Notes under the pieces: generated by a model
Told to the model about the DNA's origin: nothing
The model's input: the letters and a program-made list of their open reading frames with translations, nothing else
Databases searched by the model: none
Source of the DNA: Candidatus Saganbacteria bacterium
Lineage (GTDB): Bacteria > Margulisbacteria > WOR-1 > O2-12-FULL-45-9 > XYB2-FULL-48-7
Direction: 5' to 3'
Assembly (NCBI GenBank): GCA_016939335.1
Contig: JAFGHC010000008.1
Location: forward strand, 1 to 47,244
Length of the DNA: 47,244 bases
Shown: piece after piece, positions 41,821-47,244 of the stretch
Position numbering within the stretch: the stretch's first letter is position 1
Layout: every line of letters starts with the position of its first letter
Position numbers and translations under genes: made by a program

Positions 41821-42669
41821 CTATGCTAAATAAAGGGCTGGGTCGATACGAGTCAAGGTTTTCTCACCGTCATTGTTATATATCCCCAGATTTCCCGTTA
41901 ATTGTCGAGTGGATAATTCAAAATGCAAATGCTGCGGCCAGTTTGCTAACATTTTTTCATCCTCCCAGGCCAGCCTGAATCCATACTCGTATCCTGCAGT
42001 ATTGATCCTGCCGATCGATTCGCCTTCTGCGACGATTTGGCCGGGATAGGCTAGCGGCTCAATATGAGAATAAGAGGAGAAGTGCATGACTGGCTGGCCA
42101 CCTAGAGTTTGACCGTGGGCGACAGTGACGGTGGATTGATAAAATTCGTTCTCGGACATTACCAGGACTTCCGTCACTATACCCGGCAGGACAGAGCGGA
42201 TCGGCGTTTGATCGGGCAAGCCTTTGATCAATCGTCCTTCGTTATTATAATAATTGCTCAAGTCCTGTCCTAAATGTTCGGGATCGGTCTGAAAACCTTG
42301 ATTGCTTCCCCAGTTGCGGAAAGCCGGCAGATCCTGGCTGCGAACGGGAGCAAGCCTTCTTATAAAATTATTATCATTCCAGCCAGCCGGCCAAGCCGCC
42401 AGCGACTTTGACGCCCGGGAATACCATTCATTTAAAACTGCGGCATAATCCCTGCGCCAGTTGGCAACTGCAGTGCGCCAGTTGGCAAGTTCAGTTTTAT
42501 TTTGCTGGAAACCATCAAGTTCGGGGTAGGTTGGGGCAGCAGGAAGATTGTTTTTAGTACAGAGCGTTTTTTGGGGAAACGGCTGTTTTGGATTACACCA
42601 AAAAGGATTATGCCCAAAGCCGGGGAAACGCACTGTCAGGGTCATCTTGGCGGCGCTAGAAACATTCAT
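41821..42669 (-). CDS. M23 (LytM-type) peptidase-like protein
   Basis: A 282-aa protein whose C-terminal half matches the M23 metallopeptidase fold: HLGQD (the HxxxD zinc motif), then PIRSVLPGIVTEV, TVTVAHG, SYSHIEPLAYPGQIVAEGES, IGRINTAG, and HLHFEL (the HxH motif). M23 enzymes cut peptidoglycan cross-links. No signal peptide is seen, which is odd for such a role; the N-terminal part (about residues 1-130) is unrecognised and includes a duplicated ANWR motif. Start ATG 42669 follows GGGAGGG at 10 nt. Confidence 0.75.
   Translation of the reverse strand: MNVSSAAKMTLTVRFPGFGHNPFWCNPKQPFPQKTLCTKNNLPAAPTYPELDGFQQNKTELANWRTAVANWRRDYAAVLNEWYSRASKSLAAWPAGWNDNNFIRRLAPVRSQDLPAFRNWGSNQGFQTDPEHLGQDLSNYYNNEGRLIKGLPDQTPIRSVLPGIVTEVLVMSENEFYQSTVTVAHGQTLGGQPVMHFSSYSHIEPLAYPGQIVAEGESIGRINTAGYEYGFRLAWEDEKMLANWPQHLHFELSTRQLTGNLGIYNNDGEKTLTRIDPALYLA
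42454..42488 (-). repeat. Duplicated 14-bp unit in the M23-like gene
   Basis: GCGCCAGTTGGCAA occurs at 42454-42467 and 42475-42488, a 21-bp period (7 codons), encoding the tandem ANWRTAV ANWRRDY. The first copy with its flank also forms CAGTTGGCAACTG. This may be a small in-frame repeat expansion. Confidence 0.7.
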
Positions 42670-42726
42670 TGCTCTTTATCCCTCCCAGGTGATTTACTCG
42701 ATCCCTAATATATATCGTTACAATTT

Positions 42727-42906
42727 GGCCGGGATTTCAATAAAAAACACGCTCGTCGCCACCGGCGACTTCGCTACAACTCACAACTAACAACTCGGGC
42801 CGACATTGTCGGCCCTACAACTAGTGTAGTTGTTGGTCGTAGTCCGCCGCAGGCGGACGTGTTGTAGCAAAGCGTGTTGTTAGTTAAGATCGGGCCGGGA
42901 TTTCAA
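42727..42906. repeat. Nested palindrome flanked by 14-bp direct repeats
   Basis: GGCCGGGATTTCAA is present exactly at 42727-42740 and 42893-42906. Between them are nested inverted repeats: CACGCT/AGCGTG, GCTACAAC/GTTGTAGC and AACTAACAAC/GTTGTTAGTT as outer arms, and inner stems GTCGCC/GGCGAC (42755-42769), GGGCCGAC/GTCGGCCC (42797-42815), CTACAACTA/TAGTTGT and GTCCGCC/GGCGGAC (42842-42858). It fills the 278-bp divergent gap between the M23-like and Fic genes. The direct repeats look like a target duplication. Confidence 0.85.
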
Positions 42907-42907
42907 G

Positions 42908-42936
42908 TTGTTTGGGGGAAAAGCGGGTGATATAAT
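42908..42936 (+). promoter_or_regulatory. Promoter of the Fic gene
   Basis: -35 TTGTTT (42908-42913), 17-bp spacer, extended -10 TGATATAAT (42928-42936), 11 nt before the ATG at 42948. The -35 starts just after the right-hand 14-bp direct repeat. Confidence 0.6.
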
Positions 42937-42947
42937 CGGTCAAAGCT

Positions 42948-43712
42948 ATGGAACTGAACGAATTGCTTAAAATAATCGACGAGAAGAAGGCAAAGATCGA
43001 CCGGGCCAGGCCGTTGCCCGACATCGTTTTGGCCAAGCTGACCGAATATCTTGATATCGAATGGACTTACAACAGCAACGCCATCGAAGGCAATACGCTG
43101 ACGCGCGAAGAAACGATGCTGATCCTGAAAGAAGGGCTGACCGTTTCCGGTAAGAGCATGCGCGAGCACCTGGAAGCGACCAACCACAAGAACGCGATTG
43201 ATTATTTGGGCGAATCGTTAAAAGAAGTTGAGCCGATCACGCAAGAGACGGTCAAGCAAATCCACGCGCTTATTCTGGAAGGGATCAATAACCGTTACGC
43301 GGGGAAATACCGCGATGTCGAGGTCTATATTTCCGGCTCAAACCAGGTTTTGCCGGGACCCGAGGCGGTTCCCGGCCTGATGCTCGACTTTTCGCAATGG
43401 CTGGTTGAAGAACAAGAGAAACACAGCCTGCACCCGGTCAGGTTCGCGGCGCGGGCGCACTATAAATTTGTCGCCATCCATCCTTTTATCGACGGCAACG
43501 GGCGCACCGGACGCCTGCTGATGAATTTAATCCTGATGAAATACGGCTATCCGATCGCGATCGTTGAATGTGAAACCGAGAAACGGAAGGCGTATTACGC
43601 GGCGATCAGGGCGGCTAACGCGGGGGACATTGAAGCGTTTGAGCTCTTGGTCGCGGAATACGTCAATAAAACTGCCGATAAATATCTTGGTTCGATCCCT
43701 GGAAAATCTTAA
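42948..43712 (+). CDS. Fic family AMP-transferase
   Basis: Fic proteins transfer AMP (sometimes another nucleotide group) to target proteins. The catalytic motif HPFIDGNGRTGR is residues 178-189, with His178 as base. The inhibitory helix motif SNAIEGN (43-49, S/TxxxE-G/N) is at the N terminus, so this is an autoinhibited class II enzyme. Length 254 aa lacks the extra C-terminal winged-helix domain of longer relatives. No partner antitoxin gene is seen. The target is unknown; it may be part of a stress or regulatory response. Confidence 0.9.
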   Translation: MELNELLKIIDEKKAKIDRARPLPDIVLAKLTEYLDIEWTYNSNAIEGNTLTREETMLILKEGLTVSGKSMREHLEATNHKNAIDYLGESLKEVEPITQETVKQIHALILEGINNRYAGKYRDVEVYISGSNQVLPGPEAVPGLMLDFSQWLVEEQEKHSLHPVRFAARAHYKFVAIHPFIDGNGRTGRLLMNLILMKYGYPIAIVECETEKRKAYYAAIRAANAGDIEAFELLVAEYVNKTADKYLGSIPGKS

Positions 43713-43725
43713 AGTTAAAGCGATA

Positions 43726-44481
43726 ATGGAATGCTGTAACGAAGGCGGGACAAAGGCGGGGCAAATGGCGGAAAGGGCGGGAAAGGGCATTAAAGGCGGG
43801 AACGGGCCATTATTGTCTTTTCTCTCTTTCCCGCCCTTTTTCTGCCTTTCCCGCCTTTTTTCTCTTTGCTTGCCTTTCCTTGCCCTTTGTTTCGCCTTCT
43901 TTCTGCTCATCTTTGTCGGGAGGACCTCGGCCGGGGCGATTGAAAGCGCCAAAGCCAGCCAGAAGATCGTCAACTACCAGAAGGACAAGTACGTCCTGAT
44001 CACCAACGACCCTTCGCTGGAGAGCTGTGCCCTCTCTCTGATTGGCGCGAACGGGGAGGGGATGACGCTTCATGCTTATCCCTCCGGCCCCTTTTTAAGC
44101 CCGGTCGGCCGGGTCAGGATCAATAACGACCTGCTGTTCGTCGAGATCAATGGCACGGAAAACCGGCAGCTTGATATCTACGACCTGCGGAGCGGCGCCC
44201 GGACGCCGGCGAAGTATGGCCAGTACTTCATCTCCCGGAACGGCCGGTACGTTTTTTCTTTCGACAACGATCGCGAGGGGAACCGCGGCTTGTGCCTGGA
44301 GTACTACAGGGGGAAATATGTTGGGCTGGTGCTTTTGAAAGATACGGTGGTCAGCCGACCGGCTTTCCGCCGGGACCGGCGCGCGCGCGAGTTCCTCTCT
44401 TTTAACGCTTTGACCTCTTCAGAGGCCCTCGTCAGGAAGACGATCAACCTGACCGCCCTGGTCAAGGAAAAGAAATTGTAG
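43726..44481 (+). CDS. Hypothetical exported protein, signal peptide made from a repeat
   Basis: Unrecognised protein of 251 aa (ATG 43726) or 238 aa (ATG 43765). The hydrophobic signal (LLSFLSFPPFFCLSRLFSLC, then LPFLALCFAFFLLIFV) and a likely cleavage near TSAGA are encoded by the right arm of an AAAGGCGGG-word palindrome, and the Gly/Lys-rich start by the left arm. The mature part (about residues 70-250) looks globular with repeated beta-type stretches (DIYDLRSGARTP, GQYFISRNGRYVFSF). The frame is open further upstream inside the Fic gene, but that is a shadow. Confidence 0.55.
   Translation: MECCNEGGTKAGQMAERAGKGIKGGNGPLLSFLSFPPFFCLSRLFSLCLPFLALCFAFFLLIFVGRTSAGAIESAKASQKIVNYQKDKYVLITNDPSLESCALSLIGANGEGMTLHAYPSGPFLSPVGRVRINNDLLFVEINGTENRQLDIYDLRSGARTPAKYGQYFISRNGRYVFSFDNDREGNRGLCLEYYRGKYVGLVLLKDTVVSRPAFRRDRRAREFLSFNALTSSEALVRKTINLTALVKEKKL
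43741..43899 (+). repeat. AAAGGCGGG-word palindrome that encodes a signal peptide
   Basis: Left arm 43741-43800 has about six copies of AAAGGCGGG/AAAGGGCGGG. The right arm (43827-43899) has their complements (TTTCCCGCCCTTTT, TTTCCCGCCTTTT, TTGCCCTTTG and so on). Ends GAAGGCG and CGCCTTC are exact complements. The pyrimidine-rich arm reads as Phe, Leu, Pro and Cys, a membrane-type sequence. Confidence 0.88.
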
Positions 44482-44485
44482 TTTT

Positions 44486-44561
44486 GCGCCTTAGTGCCTT
44501 AGTGGTAAAATCCCTTTCCGGAATTTACCACAAAGACGCAAAGACACGAAGATCACTAAGG
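44486..44561. repeat. CCTTAGTG-word palindrome between convergent genes
   Basis: CCTTAGTG twice (44489-44504) and CACTAAGG (44554-44561); inner GTGGTAAA (44502-44509) with TTTACCAC (44524-44531), and between them AAAGACGCAAAGACACGAAG words. It can fold into a long hairpin in the 95-bp gap between two convergent genes, possibly a bidirectional terminator. Confidence 0.82.
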
Positions 44562-44576
44562 GCCTGGCAACGTGTT

Positions 44577-45164
44577 TCAGCTGTCTTGCCTGAACGTGTA
44601 ATGCTGTTCCTCGCATAATGGTGAAAAACCGAAGTTAATCGGTTTGGCCCGCGTCGCTTCGGTCAGGGGGGGGAAGGGGCCGCAAGCCAGGGGCGGGGGG
44701 ACCGGCAGGGGATCGGGAACGTTGATCTTGATATTTTCCAGCTCAAGAATGACGGGCCCTTCGTTCCATTGTTCAAGGTCCCTCACGGTCAGATTAAGGC
44801 AATGCTGGAATAATATCAGGGCTTCCTGGTTAGCCGGCCCTGCTAACTTATCATCCTCCGGTCGGTAAGTGCGGAATTTAGCTGTTTTTTCTTCGGGAGA
44901 AAAAGCGACAAAAACCTCTTGCCTGATCTCCGGCTGCCGGGTCCCGTTGTAGGTCCACTGCTCGGCGATCAGCAGGTCGTCTTGCCGGTGGACGTGCAAG
45001 GCGAACCCGCGCTCCACCCCGCGGCCCCGCCAGACATCGTGCGGCTCGCAATCGAAGCGCAGGCCGACGGACATCACCGTTCGCAACTGCGGAAAACCGC
45101 GGAAATATTTTTTGGAGCTGGCGCAGGCCCTGACCAAATTGAAATTTATTCCGGTGATTCTCAT
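44577..45164 (-). CDS. Hypothetical protein
   Basis: A 195-aa soluble protein that I do not recognise. It has a Pro-rich segment (VPDPLPVPPPLACGPFPPL, about residues 150-168), a few His/Trp residues and no membrane span. The start at ATG 45164 has no clear binding site. It stands alone on the minus strand between two convergent or divergent neighbours. Its G+C content matches the main genome rather than the AT-rich gene next to it. Confidence 0.5.
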   Translation of the reverse strand: MRITGINFNLVRACASSKKYFRGFPQLRTVMSVGLRFDCEPHDVWRGRGVERGFALHVHRQDDLLIAEQWTYNGTRQPEIRQEVFVAFSPEEKTAKFRTYRPEDDKLAGPANQEALILFQHCLNLTVRDLEQWNEGPVILELENIKINVPDPLPVPPPLACGPFPPLTEATRAKPINFGFSPLCEEQHYTFRQDS

Positions 45165-45200
45165 ATCAGAATATCGTTCGGCCCGACGTAATATTTCAGT

Positions 45201-45206
45201 TATAAT
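45201..45206 (+). promoter_or_regulatory. Candidate -10 of the AlbA_2 gene
   Basis: Perfect TATAAT (45201-45206), about 90 nt before the start codon. No clear -35 at 16-18 bp and no TG extension, so moderate confidence. Confidence 0.4.
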
Positions 45207-45260
45207 ATGAATATGGGCCTGATCAAACCGACTTTACCTTTGAGCATTGTGTCCCGTGTT

Positions 45261-45278
45261 TTATCAAAAATTTGATAA
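45261..45278 (+). promoter_or_regulatory. Palindrome in the leader of the AlbA_2 gene, possible operator
   Basis: TTATCAAA AA TTTGATAA has perfect 8-bp arms with a 2-bp centre, between the -10 box and the binding site GGAGGGG (45285-45291). It has the form of a dimer-binding operator, possibly for the encoded protein itself; a weak mRNA hairpin is the other reading. Confidence 0.45.
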
Positions 45279-45296
45279 GTATTGGAGGGGTCAATA

Positions 45297-46196
45297 TTGG
45301 AACTAAAAAATATGTACGAAAGCATCAATAACTTTGAAGACTTGGAAAATCTTATAAAGGCTGAGATTCGAGAAAGTGAGGTTGTGGAATATAAGGGGGC
45401 AAAAGCAAAATTCAGTGAAAGTGATAAAAAAGAAATAAGCAAGGATGTTTCCGCTTTTGCCAATTCATCTGGCGGCATAATAATTTATGGAATCGAGACC
45501 GATAATGACGATAAAACAAAACCAAAACATATAACGGGGATATCTAATGCTAATATAGAAAGTTTTGACAGAATTGTTAATGCTTCTGTTAGCAAACCAA
45601 TAAAAGGAATTGATAAGAAAATAATTGAAAGAGATCATAAGTGTATGATTGTATATATCCCTCAAAGCGAAGACGCCCCGCATCAAAATTCGGTCGATAA
45701 AAAATATTATAGGAGAGCCGGGACTGAGTCTGTGCCAATGGAACACTATTTGATCGATTTGTTTTATGGAAGAAGATATGGGCCAATATTGGAGATACAG
45801 GTGCAGAATCGTGAACAAATAGATTTTTCAAAACTACAATTTGGCCCTGATGGTTGGTCACAACCCATTAGCCTTAGAATAGGAGTGTTAAATCATGGTA
45901 AAAGAATTGGGAAGTATGTTGAGATTGTATTATTGTTCCCGAATGATAAAAAAGTTTCTGTTCCCGTGACTGGGCGATGGAGAAATATTGATACTTTCTA
46001 TTCGGGGCTTGGGCTTCAAGCGAGACAATTTACTGAAAATAATGGTGTTTTTCATCCAACTATGCTTAAAAATGTATTGGATGTCGAATTGAGGATATCA
46101 AAAAACTTCAATAGGGAAGCAGAACCCTTGATAAACTGGACTATTTTTGCGGACGAAATGACTTTAAAAAAAGGCTTATACTATTTAAAATCATGA
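45297..46196 (+). CDS. AlbA_2 (Schlafen-type, putative ATP-binding) domain protein
   Basis: A 299-aa protein. Residues 28-165 match the AlbA_2 domain: EVVEYKGAK (28-36), SAFANSSGGIIIYGI (52-66) and YYRRAGTESVPM. The C-terminal half is beta-rich and unrecognised. AlbA_2 proteins include transcription regulators and Schlafen-like defence nucleases. TTG 45297 was chosen because GGAGGGG lies 5-6 nt upstream; TTG 45282 and ATG 45312 are alternatives. The gene is far more AT-rich than its surroundings, a sign of recent transfer. Its stop overlaps the truA start (ATGA). Confidence 0.75.
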   Translation: MELKNMYESINNFEDLENLIKAEIRESEVVEYKGAKAKFSESDKKEISKDVSAFANSSGGIIIYGIETDNDDKTKPKHITGISNANIESFDRIVNASVSKPIKGIDKKIIERDHKCMIVYIPQSEDAPHQNSVDKKYYRRAGTESVPMEHYLIDLFYGRRYGPILEIQVQNREQIDFSKLQFGPDGWSQPISLRIGVLNHGKRIGKYVEIVLLFPNDKKVSVPVTGRWRNIDTFYSGLGLQARQFTENNGVFHPTMLKNVLDVELRISKNFNREAEPLINWTIFADEMTLKKGLYYLKS

Positions 46197-47083
46197 GTAT
46201 ATCTCATGGGGAAAGGGATTGGCTTTTAGATAATCAAGTCAGGAAACCGCGACGTTCAGTCGCAGGTTTCCAACATACCGTTAAACTCAGCCTTGCCTTC
46301 GACGGCGCCGGCTTTGCCGGCTACGAGCTCCAGCCGGGCAAAAGGACCGTCCGGAACGAGCTGGCGGCGGCGCTGAAAACGCTCTACGGCCGCCCGATTA
46401 AATTCTCTAGTTCCTCGCGCACCGACGCGGGGGTCCACGCTGTCGGACTCGTCGTCAGTTATCGGCCGCCGTTCGAGATACCGGCCGGCAAATTGCCACT
46501 AGCTCTCAATGCCTTGTTGCCGGAGGATCTTAGGGTCGTAGGGGCAAGGGTCATAGGGGCAAGGAGCGCGAGATTAACAACTAAGACCCTACGACCCTAT
46601 GACCCTAAGACCCTATTCAACGCCAGGTTCGACGCCAAAAGCAAAACTTACGAATATTTGATATTTAACGGCCGGATCATGCCGCCGGCAATAAGAGATT
46701 TCGCCTGGCAGGTCAAGCCCCAGCTCGATCTTGCCGCCATGAAAAAAGCGGCCAGGTGTCTCGTCGGCAAACACGACTTCTCCTCTTTCTGCGCGAGCGG
46801 AGGAGATGACCGGGATCATGTCCGGATCATACATAAATTCGTCATTCGTCATTCGTCATTCGTCATTTGGAGCGGCAAAAAGACCGATGTGATTCGCATC
46901 AGAGTCGCCGGCAACGGGTTTTTATATAAAATGGTCAGGAATATCGTCGGGACGCTGGTGGAGGTGGGGCTGGGGAGGGTTAAGCCGGAGGAGGTCAAGG
47001 CTATCCTGGCCGCCCGCGACCGCCGCCGCGCCGGCAAAACCGCCCCGGCGCACGGTTTGTGCCTCGTGAAAGTGACTTATTGA
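46193..47083 (+). CDS. truA: tRNA pseudouridine(38-40) synthase, with insertions and rebuilt start
   Basis: Modifies U38-U40 in tRNA anticodon arms. The catalytic Asp is D78 in SRTDAGVHA; LALNALLPEDLRV, FDAKSKTYEY, GKHDFSSFCASG and GNGFLYKMVRNIVGTLVEVG follow. Normal TruA begins near residue 29 (HTVKLSLAFDG). Residues 1-28 are extra: AT-rich sequence continuing from the AlbA_2 gene, then a GGAAACC palindrome. Two more repeat-derived stretches lie at about 113-141 and 215-225. At 296 aa it exceeds the usual 245-270. The frame and catalytic residues are intact, so it may be active. Confidence 0.9.
   Translation: MSISHGERDWLLDNQVRKPRRSVAGFQHTVKLSLAFDGAGFAGYELQPGKRTVRNELAAALKTLYGRPIKFSSSSRTDAGVHAVGLVVSYRPPFEIPAGKLPLALNALLPEDLRVVGARVIGARSARLTTKTLRPYDPKTLFNARFDAKSKTYEYLIFNGRIMPPAIRDFAWQVKPQLDLAAMKKAARCLVGKHDFSSFCASGGDDRDHVRIIHKFVIRHSSFVIWSGKKTDVIRIRVAGNGFLYKMVRNIVGTLVEVGLGRVKPEEVKAILAARDRRRAGKTAPAHGLCLVKVTY
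46242..46271 (+). repeat. GGAAACC palindrome at the truA start
   Basis: GGAAACC g CGAC gttca GTCG ca GGTTTCC, a 30-bp hairpin (10 codons), encoding KPRRSVAGF. It marks the junction between AT-rich sequence from the AlbA_2 side and normal truA sequence. Confidence 0.8.
46529..46615 (+). repeat. In-frame TAGGGTC-word palindrome in truA
   Basis: TAGGGTCGTAGGG (46531-46543) is exactly complementary to CCCTACGACCCTA (46587-46599), and CTTAGGGTC (46529-46537) to GACCCTAAG (46601-46609). The arms carry further copies of the word. It encodes residues 113-141, a region where other TruA proteins have only a short loop. Confidence 0.88.
46835..46868 (+). repeat. In-frame TCATTCG heptamers in truA
   Basis: Three to four exact GTCATTC/TCATTCG heptamers in tandem (AAATTCGTCATTCGTCATTC, then GTCATT). 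The word is the same as at 10667-10701. Translated it reads KFVIRHSSFVI, extending the beta hairpin before the GNGFLYKMVRN motif. Confidence 0.82.
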
Positions 47084-47107
47084 GCTTTCGATAACTTTTT
47101 CTTGGGA

Positions 47108-47200
47108 CCCCATACTAAAGTATGGGGAATAATTATCGACGATAAATTCCACACACTTTAGTATCTAACCTTTGGGAGCAAACCCCTCGCCTTTAGGCGA
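47108..47200 (+). repeat. Fourth CCCCATACT palindrome and small hairpin after truA
   Basis: CCCCATACTAAAGTATGGGG (47108-47127) is identical to the copy at 35991, more than 11 kb away. A decayed half copy (CACACACTTTAGTATC) follows at about 47150, and TCGCC ttta GGCGA is at 47187-47200. The first hairpin is 24 bp after the truA stop and may end its transcript. Confidence 0.88.
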
Positions 47201-47222
47201 ACCCTTCAGGAACGGAGGAGAG

Positions 47223-47244
47223 ATGGTAGAATGGAGGGGTGGAA
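47223..47244 (+). CDS. Possible start of the next gene
   Basis: ATG at 47223 follows GGAGGAG (47215-47221) and runs off the window as MVEWRGG. Only seven codons are visible, so no identity can be given, and the ATG may not be a real start. Confidence 0.25.

Noticed and set aside
42727-42906. An insertion sequence with a transposase
   Set aside because: The unit is only 152 bp between the direct repeats and codes for nothing. It is reported as a repeat with possible target duplication, not as an IS.
43564-43725. N-terminal extension of the exported protein into the Fic gene
   Set aside because: This part is an overlapping shadow of the Fic frame, Arg-rich and without a binding site. ATG 43726 or 43765, after the Fic stop, is more reasonable.

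Overview
The window is a chromosomal segment of a bacterium with a fairly high G+C content and the standard code: TGA is used as stop, and ATG, GTG and TTG as starts. Its backbone (about 10.7-40.2 kb) is one uninterrupted transcription/translation supercluster. The order is rpmG, tRNA-Trp, secE, nusG, rplK-rplA-rplJ-rplL, rpoB-rpoC, rpsL-rpsG-fusA, the S10 set (rpsJ to rpsQ), the spc set (rplN to secY), adk-map-infA-rpmJ, rpsM-rpsK-rpsD-rpoA-rplQ and rplM-rpsI. All genes read left to right, many with 1-30 nt overlaps. tuf and rpmD (L30) are missing from their usual places. S4, S14 and L36 are zinc-binding types. No marker names the taxon. The merged cluster and the many short-word palindromes suggest an uncultivated lineage (Margulisbacteria- or Omnitrophota-like), which is only an inference.

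Left flank (0-10.7 kb): three unrecognised proteins (two apparently exported), a small two-gene membrane operon on the minus strand, miaB, prs (PRPP synthesis), hom (homoserine/threonine pathway), an AmrS-like radical SAM protein with an export or lipoprotein signal, and a divergent pair of membrane proteins (a spermidine-synthase-like fusion and a CcdA/TauE-like transporter) whose -10 boxes overlap.

Right flank (40.2-47.2 kb): a small conserved protein, a class V aminotransferase, then an accessory stretch. This holds an M23-type peptidase-like protein, a Fic AMP-transferase with its inhibitory motif, two unrecognised proteins and an AT-rich AlbA_2/Schlafen-type gene joined by a 4-nt overlap to truA. 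The truA start looks rebuilt.

The most unusual signal is a dispersed family of more than twenty short elements. Each is made of a 7-10 bp word repeated imperfectly, very often followed by the reverse-complement word, so that it folds into a long hairpin. The words differ from element to element. They fill intergenic gaps, supply stop codons and candidate terminators, and several lie in frame inside conserved genes: three in miaB, two in hom, three in truA, the start of rplX, the rpsI extension, and the signal-peptide region of an unknown secreted protein. They resemble in principle the heptamer STRRs of cyanobacteria and the in-frame palindromic elements of Rickettsia, but here many unrelated words share one architecture in one small region.
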